Positions 32,460 to 40,910 of a DNA stretch of 64,000 nucleotides are shown here, one piece after another. The notes below the pieces were generated by a model, which saw only the letters and a list, made by a program, of their open reading frames with translations, had not been told where the DNA came from and ran no database searches. Within the stretch, counting starts at the first letter, position 1; the number at the start of each line of letters is the position of its first letter. Position numbers and translations under genes: made by a program. This DNA comes from Phycisphaerales bacterium. Its GTDB lineage: Bacteria > Planctomycetota > Phycisphaerae > UBA1845 > UTPLA1. The stretch lies in the NCBI GenBank assembly GCA_022360095.1, contig JAKSDK010001621.1, positions 117,205 to 181,204 of the forward strand, read 5' to 3'.

Positions 32460-33143
32460 ATGAAATTCAAGACGATTTTTGGAATGGTGGCACTATTGGG
32501 AATCGTGGCGATGCTCACGGGTCGCGCCGTATCGAACGAAGGAGGTGACGGGAAGATGGTCATGCCGGACTCGGAAGAGATGAAGAAAATGCAAAAGATG
32601 ATGCAGGAAATGATGGTCCTTCGGTCTCCGGGCGATCATCACAAACATCTTGAACCCATCATCGGAAAATGGGACGCGGTCATGCGAATCTGGATGTACG
32701 GTCCCAACATGCCACCTTCAGAGTCGAAAGGCACGAGTGAAAGCAAATGGGTTCTGGACGGTCGGTTCGTGCTGACGGAATCGGAATTCCTCATGGAGTT
32801 TCCTGATCCCGCGAATCCCGGCAAGATCGCAAAAATGAAGTCGAGCGGGATGGGGCTGACGGGCTACGACAATTTCCGAAACATGTACGTCGGAAACTGG
32901 GCCAGTTCAATGGCAACCTACATTCTCGATTTCAAAGGCACTCGCAACCCCGCGACCGGCGTATTCACTTATTATGGAGAAATGGACGAACCCAGTGTGC
33001 CCGGCATCGGCAATGTTATCGGGCGATACAACCGCTATGTCATACGTGTCGTCAACAAAGACAAGCACGTTTTGGAGTGTTTCGACCTGCACGCGGGAGA
33101 AGATTACAAAGCCTTTGAGATCGAGTATACTCGCCGAAAATAG
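32460..33143 (+). CDS. Exported DUF1579 family protein
   Basis: 227 residues. The signal peptide is about 1-24 (GIVAMLTGRAVS|NEG). A short Met/Lys-rich helix (MKKMQKMMQEMM) is followed by the DUF1579 fold: HHKHLEPIIGKWDAVMRIWM, then SKWVLDGRFVLTES, GYDNFRNMYVGNWASSM and a closing beta strand. DUF1579 is a lipocalin-like beta-barrel family with no settled function. AGAGGAGA (32445-32452) supports ATG 32460. It lies 102 bases after the triple AHSA1 gene and probably belongs to the same TetR-controlled unit. The Met-rich helix could bind copper, but Met/Lys-rich helices also arise by chance. Confidence 0.85.
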   Translation: MKFKTIFGMVALLGIVAMLTGRAVSNEGGDGKMVMPDSEEMKKMQKMMQEMMVLRSPGDHHKHLEPIIGKWDAVMRIWMYGPNMPPSESKGTSESKWVLDGRFVLTESEFLMEFPDPANPGKIAKMKSSGMGLTGYDNFRNMYVGNWASSMATYILDFKGTRNPATGVFTYYGEMDEPSVPGIGNVIGRYNRYVIRVVNKDKHVLECFDLHAGEDYKAFEIEYTRRK

Positions 33144-33206
33144 GACGCAGCGCGCAAACGTTGTGACAGTTGATTTCAATTTGGTTACAGCAACGGAGAG
33201 AACACG

Positions 33207-33692
33207 ATGGCAGCCAAACCCATTCCCGACGGATATCGATCCGTCACGCCTTACCTGATCGTCAACGACGGCAACGCCGCGATTGATTTCTACAAGAAGG
33301 CCTTCGGCGCCGAGGAAGTGATGCGAATGCCGGGCCCCGACGGCCAGAGCGTCATGCACGCCGAGCTGAGAATCGGCGACTCGGTTGTCATGTTGGCCCA
33401 GGAGTTTCCCGGCGCAGGCTGCAAGGCGCCGAAATCACTCAACGGGACGACGTGCAACATTCACCTCTACGTCGAAGACTGCGATGCGGCCTACAGCAAG
33501 GCCACCGGCGCGGGAGCCACGGCTACGATGCCGTTGATGGACGCATTTTGGGGAGATCGTTACGGCAAGGTGACGGACCCATTCGGACACGAGTGGTCCA
33601 TTGCAACGCACAAAGAGGACCTGACGCCCGAACAGATTCAGAAAGGGGCGGAAGAATTCTTCGCCAGCATGGGATCGGGCGGTTGTCAGTAA
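33207..33692 (+). CDS. VOC (glyoxalase/PhnB-like) family protein
   Basis: 161 residues, cytoplasmic. The PhnB-type VOC fold is clear: VTPYLIVNDGNAAIDFYKKA, then ELRIGDSVVMLAQE, NIHLYVEDCDAAYSKA, and WGDRYGKVTDPFGHEWSIATH. It has the usual length for a one-domain protein that pairs its beta-alpha-beta units. Members include metalloenzymes and resistance proteins, but most are uncharacterised, so the reaction cannot be assigned. GGAGAG precedes ATG 33207. It follows DUF1579 by 63 bases, and the strong terminator at 33729 closes this unit. Confidence 0.88.
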   Translation: MAAKPIPDGYRSVTPYLIVNDGNAAIDFYKKAFGAEEVMRMPGPDGQSVMHAELRIGDSVVMLAQEFPGAGCKAPKSLNGTTCNIHLYVEDCDAAYSKATGAGATATMPLMDAFWGDRYGKVTDPFGHEWSIATHKEDLTPEQIQKGAEEFFASMGSGGCQ

Positions 33693-33728
33693 TCGCCACC
33701 GATCACGTTGACAGCCTGGATTTGCGAA

Positions 33729-33761
33729 AGGCCCCGCATCGTCGAAGCGGGGCCTTTTTTT
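33729..33761 (+). terminator. Rho-independent terminator of the AHSA1-DUF1579-VOC unit
   Basis: AGGCCCCGC pairs perfectly with GCGGGGCCT around a 9-base loop and is followed by a run of seven T (33755-33761). This is the strongest terminator in the window. Confidence 0.9.
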
Positions 33762-33790
33762 GTTGGGTGTCAGGACCGGGAATATCGGGA

Positions 33791-33818
33791 TTGACATTCT
33801 CTGCGTTCAGTCTACTTT
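33791..33818 (+). promoter_or_regulatory. Putative sigma-70 promoter of the isomerase-like gene
   Basis: TTGACA (33791-33796), 16 bases, then TACTTT (33813-33818). It lies right after a strong terminator and about 10 bases before ATG 33829, so the transcript would have a very short leader. The -35 box is a perfect consensus match. Confidence 0.5.
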
Positions 33819-33828
33819 GTCAGCCTCG

Positions 33829-34665
33829 ATGATGTCGTCCGTATGGAAACCAAAAACGTCTTTGAACACGGCTGCGTTTCCTCCCGGCACGCCGATTGAT
33901 CGGATGCTGACCGACACGGCCGAAGCGGGTTTTGACGCCGTGGAATTCGTGATTTCAAGCGACGGTCCGCTCACCTTCGATCTCCCTGACACGACGTACA
34001 TCGAAATCGCGAAACAGGCCCGGGATGTCGGCCTTTTGATTTCGGGCCTTTTTTTGCGAGAGGCCTTGGAAATCAATGTGGCTTCGCTCCGTGACGAAGC
34101 CCGTGAGACGGCGGTTGAACATACCGTTGCAGCGCTGGATCGTGCGGTTCAGCTTGGCACGAATGTCGTGATCGTCATCCCCGGCGTCGTCGGGCCTCCT
34201 GGGTCATCATCACCTTGGGTTTCCTACGAAGAAGCCTACTTGCGCTCTCTCGATGCCTTGCTCCAGCTCCGGTTTGAGGCCGAGCGGCGGGCCATTCAGA
34301 TCGTTTGTCTTGTCGGCAGTAACCGATTCCTGCTCTCCCCCATGGAGACGCGGGAATTCATGGATCGCATCAATTCGCCCTGGGTTCGCGTTTGTCTTAA
34401 TACGGCTGAAATCTTATCGATCGGTTATCCGCAGGATTGGATTCTAGGCCTCGGCCACCGCCTCGCCCGTGTTTACCTCAACGACTGCAGGCTCGGTTCG
34501 GCTGACGGCCATCAACCTTGTCATCTCGGTGACGGCGACATCCACTGGCCTGAGATCATGGCGGCGTTGCGAGACATCGAATACCGCGGTTTGTTCGCAT
34601 ATAACGGCGGAGGGTATGATTTGAACGATATCGAGTTGCGACTCGAGCGCATTTTGGAGATGTGA
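33829..34665 (+). CDS. Sugar phosphate isomerase/epimerase-like TIM barrel protein
   Basis: 278 residues of the xylose-isomerase-like (AP endonuclease 2) superfamily. The N-terminus has FPPGTPIDRMLTDTAEAGFDAVEFVIS, and the C-terminal half has RVYLNDCRLGSADGHQPCHLGDGDIHWPEIMAALRDIEYRGLFAYNGGGYD, the typical metal-site region with the GxGDIxW block. The final Glu ligand of the family (often ExxY near the end) is replaced here by YNGGG, so metal binding or catalysis may be changed. ATG 33829 or 33832 fits the promoter. It may continue toward lon, but a gap of 111 bases with a TATAAT box suggests a separate start. Confidence 0.75.
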   Translation: MMSSVWKPKTSLNTAAFPPGTPIDRMLTDTAEAGFDAVEFVISSDGPLTFDLPDTTYIEIAKQARDVGLLISGLFLREALEINVASLRDEARETAVEHTVAALDRAVQLGTNVVIVIPGVVGPPGSSSPWVSYEEAYLRSLDALLQLRFEAERRAIQIVCLVGSNRFLLSPMETREFMDRINSPWVRVCLNTAEILSIGYPQDWILGLGHRLARVYLNDCRLGSADGHQPCHLGDGDIHWPEIMAALRDIEYRGLFAYNGGGYDLNDIELRLERILEM

Positions 34666-34727
34666 CTTCTTTACGGTCTGATTCTTGCGACGATCGTGGA
34701 GATCTCCATCGTTGTGACCTTTTCCAC

Positions 34728-34733
34728 TATAAT
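34728..34733 (+). promoter_or_regulatory. Possible -10 box for lon
   Basis: TATAAT, a perfect -10 consensus, lies 43 bases before ATG 34777. No good -35 box stands at the right distance, so the promoter may be weak or activator-dependent. No CIRCE-like heat-shock repeat is visible. Confidence 0.35.
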
Positions 34734-34776
34734 GAGTGCCGAGCCGAGGTCGCTGGCCTGAAGGGTGTTTTTGGAT

Positions 34777-37347
34777 ATGGTCGACACGAACGAAGAAATT
34801 GATTTGATCGAGGAAATCGATGGCGATGAGGTCATGCCGGACAGCGTTCCTTTGGCCGGGTCTATCGCGCCCATTGGCACGCCTTCTGAAGATGACGACA
34901 AACCGCGAATTCCCGAGTTGCTGCCCGTCCTGCCGGTTCGGGATACCGTCGCTTTTCCCGGAACGATCGTTCCATTAACGGTCGGGCGTGAAAAGTCCAA
35001 GAAGCTCGTGGCTCAAGTGTTCGGCGGCTCCAAGATTCTCGGCGTCGTCGCGCAGAGACGCGGCGAGACGGAGGAGCCTCAGCTCGAAGATCTGTATCGA
35101 GTGGGCACCGTCGCCACAATCCTTAAACGTCTCGAACTGACCGACGGCACCCAATCGATTATTGTCCATTGCCTGACCCGGTTTGGTATTGAGTCGCTAT
35201 CGAAGACGGAACCTTTCCTTGTTGCGAAAGCACATCCGCGAGAGGACACCTTCGTGGAATCCACCGAGATTCAGGCCCTGATCGAGACTGCCAAACGCCT
35301 GTCCGCTCGTGTCATCGGACTGACACCCGGGGTCCCCGAAGAAGCCTTGTCGATTGTCAATAATATCGAGAAACCAGGTTCGCTTGCGGACTTCCTTGCG
35401 GCGAACCTTTCACTGGGGCTTGTTGAAAAACAGGAACTCTTGGAAACCTTCGACGTTCGCAATCGACTACAGAAAATCAACAAGGCCCTGGCTCGACAAC
35501 TGGAGATTCTGGAGCTTTCCAACAAGATCCACAGCCAGGTTAAGGAACAGATCGATCAGACGCAGCGTGAGTACTACCTGCAGGAACAACTTCAAGCGAT
35601 CCAGAAGGAGCTTGGTCAAACGGACGATCGAGAGGCCGAGATCAGCCGCTTGAGAGAGCAGCTCGCCAAGGCCGGGATGCCCGAAACGGTTGAGAAAGAG
35701 GCCCATCGCGAACTGGACCGTCTCGTCCGGACAAACCAGGCATCGCCTGAATACAGCGGCATCGTCGATTATCTGGAGTGGCTTTGCGAATTGCCCTGGT
35801 CCGTTTCGACGGAGGACAAGCTTGACATCCCGGCCGCCGAGAAGGTTCTCGATGAAGACCACTATGATTTGGAAAAGGTCAAGAAGCGCATCATCGAGTT
35901 TCTTGCCGTTCGCAAGCTCAACCCCGAAGGGCGCGGCCCCATCCTTTGTCTCGCCGGGCCGCCTGGTGTCGGGAAAACGTCTTTGGGCCAATCCATTGCT
36001 CGCGCATTAGGGCGTAACTTTATACGCATGTCGGTCGGGGGCGTGCGTGATGAAGCCGACATCCGCGGTCATCGTCGCACTTACATCGGGTCGATCCCTG
36101 GCCGAATCATTCAGGAACTCCGGAAAGCCGGTTCGAACAATCCTGTTTTTATGATCGATGAAGTGGACAAGATCGGCAGCGACGCCCGCGGAGATCCATC
36201 TTCGGCCCTGCTCGAAGTCCTTGATCCGGCACAGAACAATTCGTTTCAGGACCATTACCTCGGTGTGCCGTTCGATTTGACTCGCGTGATGTTCATCTGC
36301 ACGGCAAACTACATGGAAGCCGTGCCGCCGGCGCTTCGAGATCGTATGGAGGTCATCTACATCTCCGGGTACACGCGTCTGGACAAGCTTTGGATTTCGA
36401 AGAAATATCTTGTGCCGCGCCGTCGCAAACAGGTCGGTTTGTCCTCAAAGCAAATTAAGTTCACCGACTCTGCGTTGGAGTCCATTATTGATTCCTATAC
36501 GGCCGAGGCCGGTGTGCGAAACCTGGAACGCGAGATCGGTGCCGTCTGCCGTGGCGTGGCTTCCGAAGTCGCTCGTGGTAAGAAACCGCCGAAGTCCATC
36601 ACGAAGACCCACGTTGAAAAGTATCTCGGTCCCGAGAAACACCAGCCCGAGCCGGCTTTGCGGACCAGCCAGCCCGGCGTCGTGACGGGTCTGGCATGGA
36701 CGCCCTATGGCGGGGAGATCATGTTCATCGAAGCGAACGTGATGCCCGGCCGGGGCTCGCTTCAACTGACCGGACAGCTTGGCGACGTCATGCGCGAGAG
36801 CGCACAAGCCGCACTCAGCGTCATCCGGGCAAAAGGCGAAAAATATGGCATCAATGCGGAAGACCTGTTGAGGCAGGACCTGCATCTTCATGTGCCCGCC
36901 GGGGCTATCCCGAAGGATGGTCCTTCTGCAGGCATCGCGATGTTCACCGCATTGAATTCGCTGCTTACAAATTGTCCTTGTCGCAGTGACGTCGCCATGA
37001 CGGGTGAGATCACGCTTCGTGGCATGGTTCTCCCAATCGGTGGGCTCAAGGAAAAGGCACTCGCCGCGCATCATGCCGGCATCAAGACGATCATCATCCC
37101 CGACCGTAATCAGAAGGACCTGGTTGAGATACCGCAGGAAATTCGCAAACAGATCAAGTTTGTTCCAGTGAAGACCGTCGACGAAGTCCTCGCCACTGCA
37201 TTGGCTTCCAAAGTGTCGTCCAAGGCAAAGCGAAGCCAAGCGGCGTCTTCTCGAGGCGCGAAACCAAAGAAAAAAACAGCCAAGAAAAAGACGTCGAAAA
37301 AATCAACCAAGCGAGCCGCCAAACAGGCCGCCCGGGCCCTGAGCTGA
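34777..37347 (+). CDS. lon: ATP-dependent protease Lon with lysine-rich tail
   Basis: 856 residues. The LonA plan is complete: N-terminal substrate domain starting LPVLPVRDTVAFPGTIVPL, a long coiled coil with EYYLQEQLQAIQKELGQ, the AAA+ module with Walker A GPPGVGKT (near 394) and Walker B VFMIDEVDK, and the serine protease domain with catalytic Ser in DGPSAG (near 716) and Lys in GGLKEKALAAH (near 758). It degrades damaged and regulatory proteins. The last 45 residues are a Lys/Ala/Ser tail with KPKKKTAKKKTSKKSTKR, like histone H1 or the tails of DNA-binding proteins, which is not part of standard Lon. GTG 34765 is an alternative start. Confidence 0.97.
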   Translation: MVDTNEEIDLIEEIDGDEVMPDSVPLAGSIAPIGTPSEDDDKPRIPELLPVLPVRDTVAFPGTIVPLTVGREKSKKLVAQVFGGSKILGVVAQRRGETEEPQLEDLYRVGTVATILKRLELTDGTQSIIVHCLTRFGIESLSKTEPFLVAKAHPREDTFVESTEIQALIETAKRLSARVIGLTPGVPEEALSIVNNIEKPGSLADFLAANLSLGLVEKQELLETFDVRNRLQKINKALARQLEILELSNKIHSQVKEQIDQTQREYYLQEQLQAIQKELGQTDDREAEISRLREQLAKAGMPETVEKEAHRELDRLVRTNQASPEYSGIVDYLEWLCELPWSVSTEDKLDIPAAEKVLDEDHYDLEKVKKRIIEFLAVRKLNPEGRGPILCLAGPPGVGKTSLGQSIARALGRNFIRMSVGGVRDEADIRGHRRTYIGSIPGRIIQELRKAGSNNPVFMIDEVDKIGSDARGDPSSALLEVLDPAQNNSFQDHYLGVPFDLTRVMFICTANYMEAVPPALRDRMEVIYISGYTRLDKLWISKKYLVPRRRKQVGLSSKQIKFTDSALESIIDSYTAEAGVRNLEREIGAVCRGVASEVARGKKPPKSITKTHVEKYLGPEKHQPEPALRTSQPGVVTGLAWTPYGGEIMFIEANVMPGRGSLQLTGQLGDVMRESAQAALSVIRAKGEKYGINAEDLLRQDLHLHVPAGAIPKDGPSAGIAMFTALNSLLTNCPCRSDVAMTGEITLRGMVLPIGGLKEKALAAHHAGIKTIIIPDRNQKDLVEIPQEIRKQIKFVPVKTVDEVLATALASKVSSKAKRSQAASSRGAKPKKKTAKKKTSKKSTKRAAKQAARALS

Positions 37348-37432
37348 TGAAGGCCGAGTTCCGCCGGGCGCCTCGATGATCGAGGGCCCGTGGCAGCGGT
37401 TCTGGGTGCCGCTTCGTCGATGAGAGGCTCTT

Positions 37433-38734
37433 CTATTTCGACAGCAGCTTTCGAATGTCGAGCTTGATCGATTTCTGGCTCGCCGCCGACTTCCCGTTCT
37501 TGCAGAACGCGACATGCATCGTGTGAGCGTTCGGTTCGAAGACCACGCTGTGATAAGTCAGAAGATGCGGGACGTCTTCCGACGGCCTTCCGACATTGCG
37601 AAGAATCTTCCAGGCATCAGATCGTTGCAGCTCCCGACCCTCCGCCGCGAGTTGGGTAAGCATTTCGTGGATCGTTTCGTAGCGGTCGCATTCGGACGGT
37701 TCGTTTCGTTTTCGATAATGGTTCGTACACACTTGAAAGACGGCGCCGCCTTGAACGGCCGGCCTGTTTCGACGACGGTGGTAGGTGCTTCTGACCGTAC
37801 GCACGGTGACGCCCCCGTCTTTTTCCGTGTTGCCGTCATATTCGAAGACGGCGAAAGGACCCTTGGCGCTTCGGTGGACTCGCTCACGGACGAAATCAGT
37901 GACCACGGGAACGTTGTTGCCGATGACGACGGTTCTATTCCGAAAGATTTTTGTGATATCCTTCGTGGCGGAATCGGCGCGCGCCGTTTCGATCGCATCG
38001 CGGAGGGCCAACACGCGAGGCGTGAATCCAATCGCTTTTGTCGGCGGAGCTCCGGCGGCATCATGCAGTGAAACACAGACGCCTTCTTCGTTCATGCCGG
38101 TGAAACAACCGATGGAGCCGGGCCACGTGATGGAGACCCAGCCGAGCTTTTTGCCTTCCGGCTCGGGCAATTGGACCACGATCATCTGGCTGTCGACCAA
38201 CGCATCGAAGATGTACCAGTCGAAGTTACGACCGGCGATGGTGTGGCCGTTGGGCGTCATGGGGCCCCAACCGGCAAAGGAGGAACAGCCGAAGCGAGAG
38301 GAATCGGCCACGCAGTTTGCGGCGACGAGGTCCTTGACGTCCAGCTTTCGTCCCAAAGCCTTCACGGTAGTTTTGTCGCCAAGCCTCGCTTGGATGCCGG
38401 CAAACATCCCGTGCAGTTCCTGTTGGTACTTGGCATCGAAACTCATGGTGACGGAAGCAAGCGTCAGTGCCGCTTCATACATTTCAGGGCCGCCGATCGC
38501 GTTTTTGTCGGACAGATATTTGTCGAGCAGATCGATGATGTTTTGGGCCAGAAGATAGCCGTGGGCATAGCCGCGTTCTCGCGGCGTTCCCCAGACGTGG
38601 AGGACCGGGACATTGTCGATTCGAGACAGCTTGCCCTTGATCTTGGGGTTGTCCGGTGTCTCGGCGCGAACCAATGAGGCAATGAGACTCAGAGAAAGGG
38701 CAGCAATGCTCACACACGAAAGCCCGCGACGCAT
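37433..38734 (-). CDS. Exported C45-like Ntn hydrolase (acyltransferase/choloylglycine-type)
   Basis: 433 residues. Signal peptide: MRRGLSCVSIAALSLSLIAS, cut near VRA|ETP. The mature N-terminal part has WGTPRERGYAHGYLLAQ, typical of the C45 peptidase / acyl-CoA:6-aminopenicillanate acyltransferase family. The likely nucleophile Cys is in FGCSSFAGWG, followed by GRNFDW, which in this family lies just after the self-cleavage site. It probably hydrolyses an amide bond in the periplasm; the substrate is unknown. The second of two adjacent ATGs (38734) is chosen because GGAGG lies 5 bases before it and 2 before the first. In Ntn enzymes activation requires cleavage before the Cys; here the Cys is far downstream of the signal peptide, so a propeptide of about 130 residues would result. 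Confidence 0.75.
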   Translation of the reverse strand: MRRGLSCVSIAALSLSLIASLVRAETPDNPKIKGKLSRIDNVPVLHVWGTPRERGYAHGYLLAQNIIDLLDKYLSDKNAIGGPEMYEAALTLASVTMSFDAKYQQELHGMFAGIQARLGDKTTVKALGRKLDVKDLVAANCVADSSRFGCSSFAGWGPMTPNGHTIAGRNFDWYIFDALVDSQMIVVQLPEPEGKKLGWVSITWPGSIGCFTGMNEEGVCVSLHDAAGAPPTKAIGFTPRVLALRDAIETARADSATKDITKIFRNRTVVIGNNVPVVTDFVRERVHRSAKGPFAVFEYDGNTEKDGGVTVRTVRSTYHRRRNRPAVQGGAVFQVCTNHYRKRNEPSECDRYETIHEMLTQLAAEGRELQRSDAWKILRNVGRPSEDVPHLLTYHSVVFEPNAHTMHVAFCKNGKSAASQKSIKLDIRKLLSK

Positions 38735-38817
38735 CATCACCTCCCGCGCGGTTCGGCGCAAAGGATGAGAAACCGGTTTCACGATACCTTCATTATACGC
38801 GGTATGCGTTGGGTTTT

Positions 38818-39969
38818 TTATGCTCCGGCTCTCGCCGGTTTCTTCTTGGCCGGCGTCTTCGCCTTGGGTTTGGCGACGGGAGCCGATTTGCTGACGGCGA
38901 TCTCGTCCTTGGGATGACCGTTTCCACTTGCGTCGGTCGACTCGCCCTGGGCTCCGTATCCGCAGATGTTTAGAATCTTCTCACGAATCTCGCCAAATAA
39001 GCCGGAGTTGTCCTCCAGGAAACGCTTGGCGTTTTCGCGGCCCTGACCCAATTGGATGTCGCCGTAGCGAAACCAGGCTCCTTGTTTGTCGATGATCGTG
39101 TATTTGACGCCCAGTTCAAGCAGATCGCCGGACTGGCTGATGCCGCTGTCGAACATGATGTCGAACTGGGCATCTCGAAACGGCGGGGCCACCTTGTTCT
39201 TGACGACCCGGGCACGGACCTGATTGCCGGTCACACGGTCGCCTTCCTTGATGGATGCAATGCGACGGACATCGATTCGCACGGAACTGTAGAACTTCAG
39301 CGCACGACCGCCGGGCGTTGTTTCCGGGTTGCCGAACATGACACCGATTTTCTCACGGATCTGGTTGATGAAAATGACGATGCACTTGCTTTTGGAAATC
39401 GCCGCGGTGAGCTTGCGCATGGCCTGACTCATCAGTCGCGCCTGCCCGCCGACCTGGGATTGTCCCATTTCGCCTTCAAGTTCGGCCTTGGGAATGAGTG
39501 CGGCGACAGAGTCTACGACAATCACATCGACGGCGTTGGACCGTACGAGCATATCGGCGATCTCCAGCGCCTGCTCGCCCCCGTCCGGCTGGCTGACTAA
39601 CAGCGTTTCGGGATTGACGCTGTTGCGTTTCATCCATGCCGGATCGAGCGCGTGTTCGGCATCGATAAATGCGGCTACACCGTCGGTCCTTTGCGCGGCC
39701 GCGATGACATTCAACGCCAACGTGGTCTTCCCACTGGATTCAGGTCCGAAGATCTCCACGATTCGCCCGCGTGGAATGCCATAGCCGCCGAGGGCCATGT
39801 CCACCGACAGCGCGCCTGTGCTGATCGCGTCCCTGGAGGCGCAGAAGTCGCCGTCCATCTGCATGATGGCTCCTTTGCCGTAGGCACGCTCGATTTGTTG
39901 AAGAGCCCGATCCAGGGCCTGCTGGCGTTTCTTCTCGGTGGAGGCGGAAGCTTCGGTTGTCTTGGCCAT
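38818..39969 (-). CDS. recA: RecA recombinase
   Basis: 383 residues and complete. Walker A GPESSGKT is at 75-82, the Walker B strand is VDVIVVDSVAAL, and L1/L2 loops include EGEMGQSQVGGQARLMSQAMRK (with the usual core residues) and FINQIREKIGVMFGNPETTPGG. The C-terminal tail is Lys/Pro/Ala-rich (KPKAKTPAKKKPARAGA) instead of the usual acidic tail. Function: homologous recombination, and co-protease for self-cleaving S24 regulators. AAAGGAG sits 8 bases before the ATG. The XRE-S24 gene lies 146 bases upstream on the same strand, with a dyad between them. Confidence 0.98.
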   Translation of the reverse strand: MAKTTEASASTEKKRQQALDRALQQIERAYGKGAIMQMDGDFCASRDAISTGALSVDMALGGYGIPRGRIVEIFGPESSGKTTLALNVIAAAQRTDGVAAFIDAEHALDPAWMKRNSVNPETLLVSQPDGGEQALEIADMLVRSNAVDVIVVDSVAALIPKAELEGEMGQSQVGGQARLMSQAMRKLTAAISKSKCIVIFINQIREKIGVMFGNPETTPGGRALKFYSSVRIDVRRIASIKEGDRVTGNQVRARVVKNKVAPPFRDAQFDIMFDSGISQSGDLLELGVKYTIIDKQGAWFRYGDIQLGQGRENAKRFLEDNSGLFGEIREKILNICGYGAQGESTDASGNGHPKDEIAVSKSAPVAKPKAKTPAKKKPARAGA

Positions 39970-40086
39970 GCCGGCAACTCCTTTGGTGATTCGTAAAAGC
40001 CCGGGGGCTTTGGCATCGTAAACCTCGAAACCTGCTCAATCGCTTATCATGCCACCAACATCGGTCGGAGGCAAGGGAAATTTTTA

Positions 40087-40112
40087 GGAAAATGTTAGGA
40101 TTTTCCCGAACA
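40087..40112. promoter_or_regulatory. Overlapping dyads between the S24 regulator gene and recA
   Basis: GGAAAAT-GTTAGG-ATTTTCC (40087-40106) is perfect, and TGTTAGG-N6-CCGAACA (40093-40112) is one mismatch from perfect. They lie just after the regulator's stop and about 120 bases upstream of recA. They may be an operator for recA or a weak terminator; the low GC of the stem argues against the latter. They do not match the classic E. coli or Gram-positive LexA boxes. Confidence 0.35.
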
Positions 40113-40115
40113 GAA

Positions 40116-40769
40116 TCAAAGCTCTCGACTGACCAGGCAAACCGCCACGCCTTGAATCGAGAAATCATGTGTCTCGTCAATAATCATAGGCGGCACCTGC
40201 GGGTTGTCGCCGCGGAGGATGACCAGTCGACGATGCGCCTGCGTCTCGACACTGACCCGTTTGAGTGTCGGCCGACCGTCGACGAGGCAGGCACAGATTC
40301 GCCCCTGAACAAACGCCGGGTCGACGCCGGGACGATAATCCACCAGGATGATGTCACCACGTTTCAACGTCGGCTCCATGGAGTCAAATTCACAACGAAG
40401 GCAGTAACGGTCCGCGTGCCAAAGGTGCCGAAGGACAGGGAACATTTCGAGCTGTTCCTGCGACTGTGCCGGCGGTCCGTTGGGAATGCTGCCGAACAAA
40501 GGAAGTTCGCGCGTCTCCAGCGCCTGTGGTGCGTCATGGCCTTCACCCTCTCCGAGCAAGACGGCCTCCGGCACGCCCAAGGTCACGGCAATGGCCCGCA
40601 ATGTCCCGGTCCTGGGCGTTCGCTGCCCGCGCTCGATCGAGGACAGATAGCCTTGGTTGACTTTGGCGGAATCCGCCAGCTCCGTCTGCGTCATCCCACG
40701 ATCGCGACGGATCCGGCGGATGCGCTCGCCGACTGTGTACATCATGTCGTTTTGCTTTCTCTCGGCCAT
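40116..40769 (-). CDS. XRE-S24 (LexA/CI-like) self-cleaving type repressor
   Basis: 217 residues. N-terminal XRE helix-turn-helix: VGERIRRIRRDRGMTQTELADSAKVNQGYLSSIERGQ (residues 13-49). C-terminal S24 peptidase domain: catalytic S130 in FDSMEPTL and K170 in RPTLKRV. The cleavage-site region reads LFGSIPNGPP; where LexA has Ala-Gly this has N97-G98, so cleavage efficiency may differ. True LexA has a winged helix, so this is a CI- or HdiR-like architecture. Placement before recA on the same strand suggests it controls recA in a damage response; this is inference. Start may be ATG 40769 or the pair at 40745/40742. Confidence 0.85.
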   Translation of the reverse strand: MAERKQNDMMYTVGERIRRIRRDRGMTQTELADSAKVNQGYLSSIERGQRTPRTGTLRAIAVTLGVPEAVLLGEGEGHDAPQALETRELPLFGSIPNGPPAQSQEQLEMFPVLRHLWHADRYCLRCEFDSMEPTLKRGDIILVDYRPGVDPAFVQGRICACLVDGRPTLKRVSVETQAHRRLVILRGDNPQVPPMIIDETHDFSIQGVAVCLVSREL

Positions 40770-40783
40770 TGTCTATCCGCACC

Positions 40784-40789
40784 ATTATA
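40784..40789 (-). promoter_or_regulatory. -10 box of the XRE-S24 regulator gene
   Basis: On the minus strand this reads TATAAT. It lies 14 bases before ATG 40769, so a start at the downstream ATG pair (40745/40742) would give a more normal leader. No clear -35 box is seen. Confidence 0.4.
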
Positions 40790-40910
40790 CAAGATCCGAA
40801 GACATTGGCCTGTGATAAAGGAACATGCCGGCACCCACCCCCAAAACTTGGAGCATTTGAGGGCGCGTCCCACGTTTGTCAGAACTTGACGGCTGCGATA
40901 GCTTTCCGGC

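Noticed and set aside
33760..33828. A longer N-terminus for the isomerase-like protein from TTG 33760
   Set aside because: It would begin in the terminator's T run and read through the promoter boxes; the ATG pair at 33829 fits the family better.
37371..37385. CCTCGATGATCGAGG hairpin after lon as a terminator
   Set aside because: The stem would have almost no loop and no T run follows; it may be chance in GC-rich sequence.
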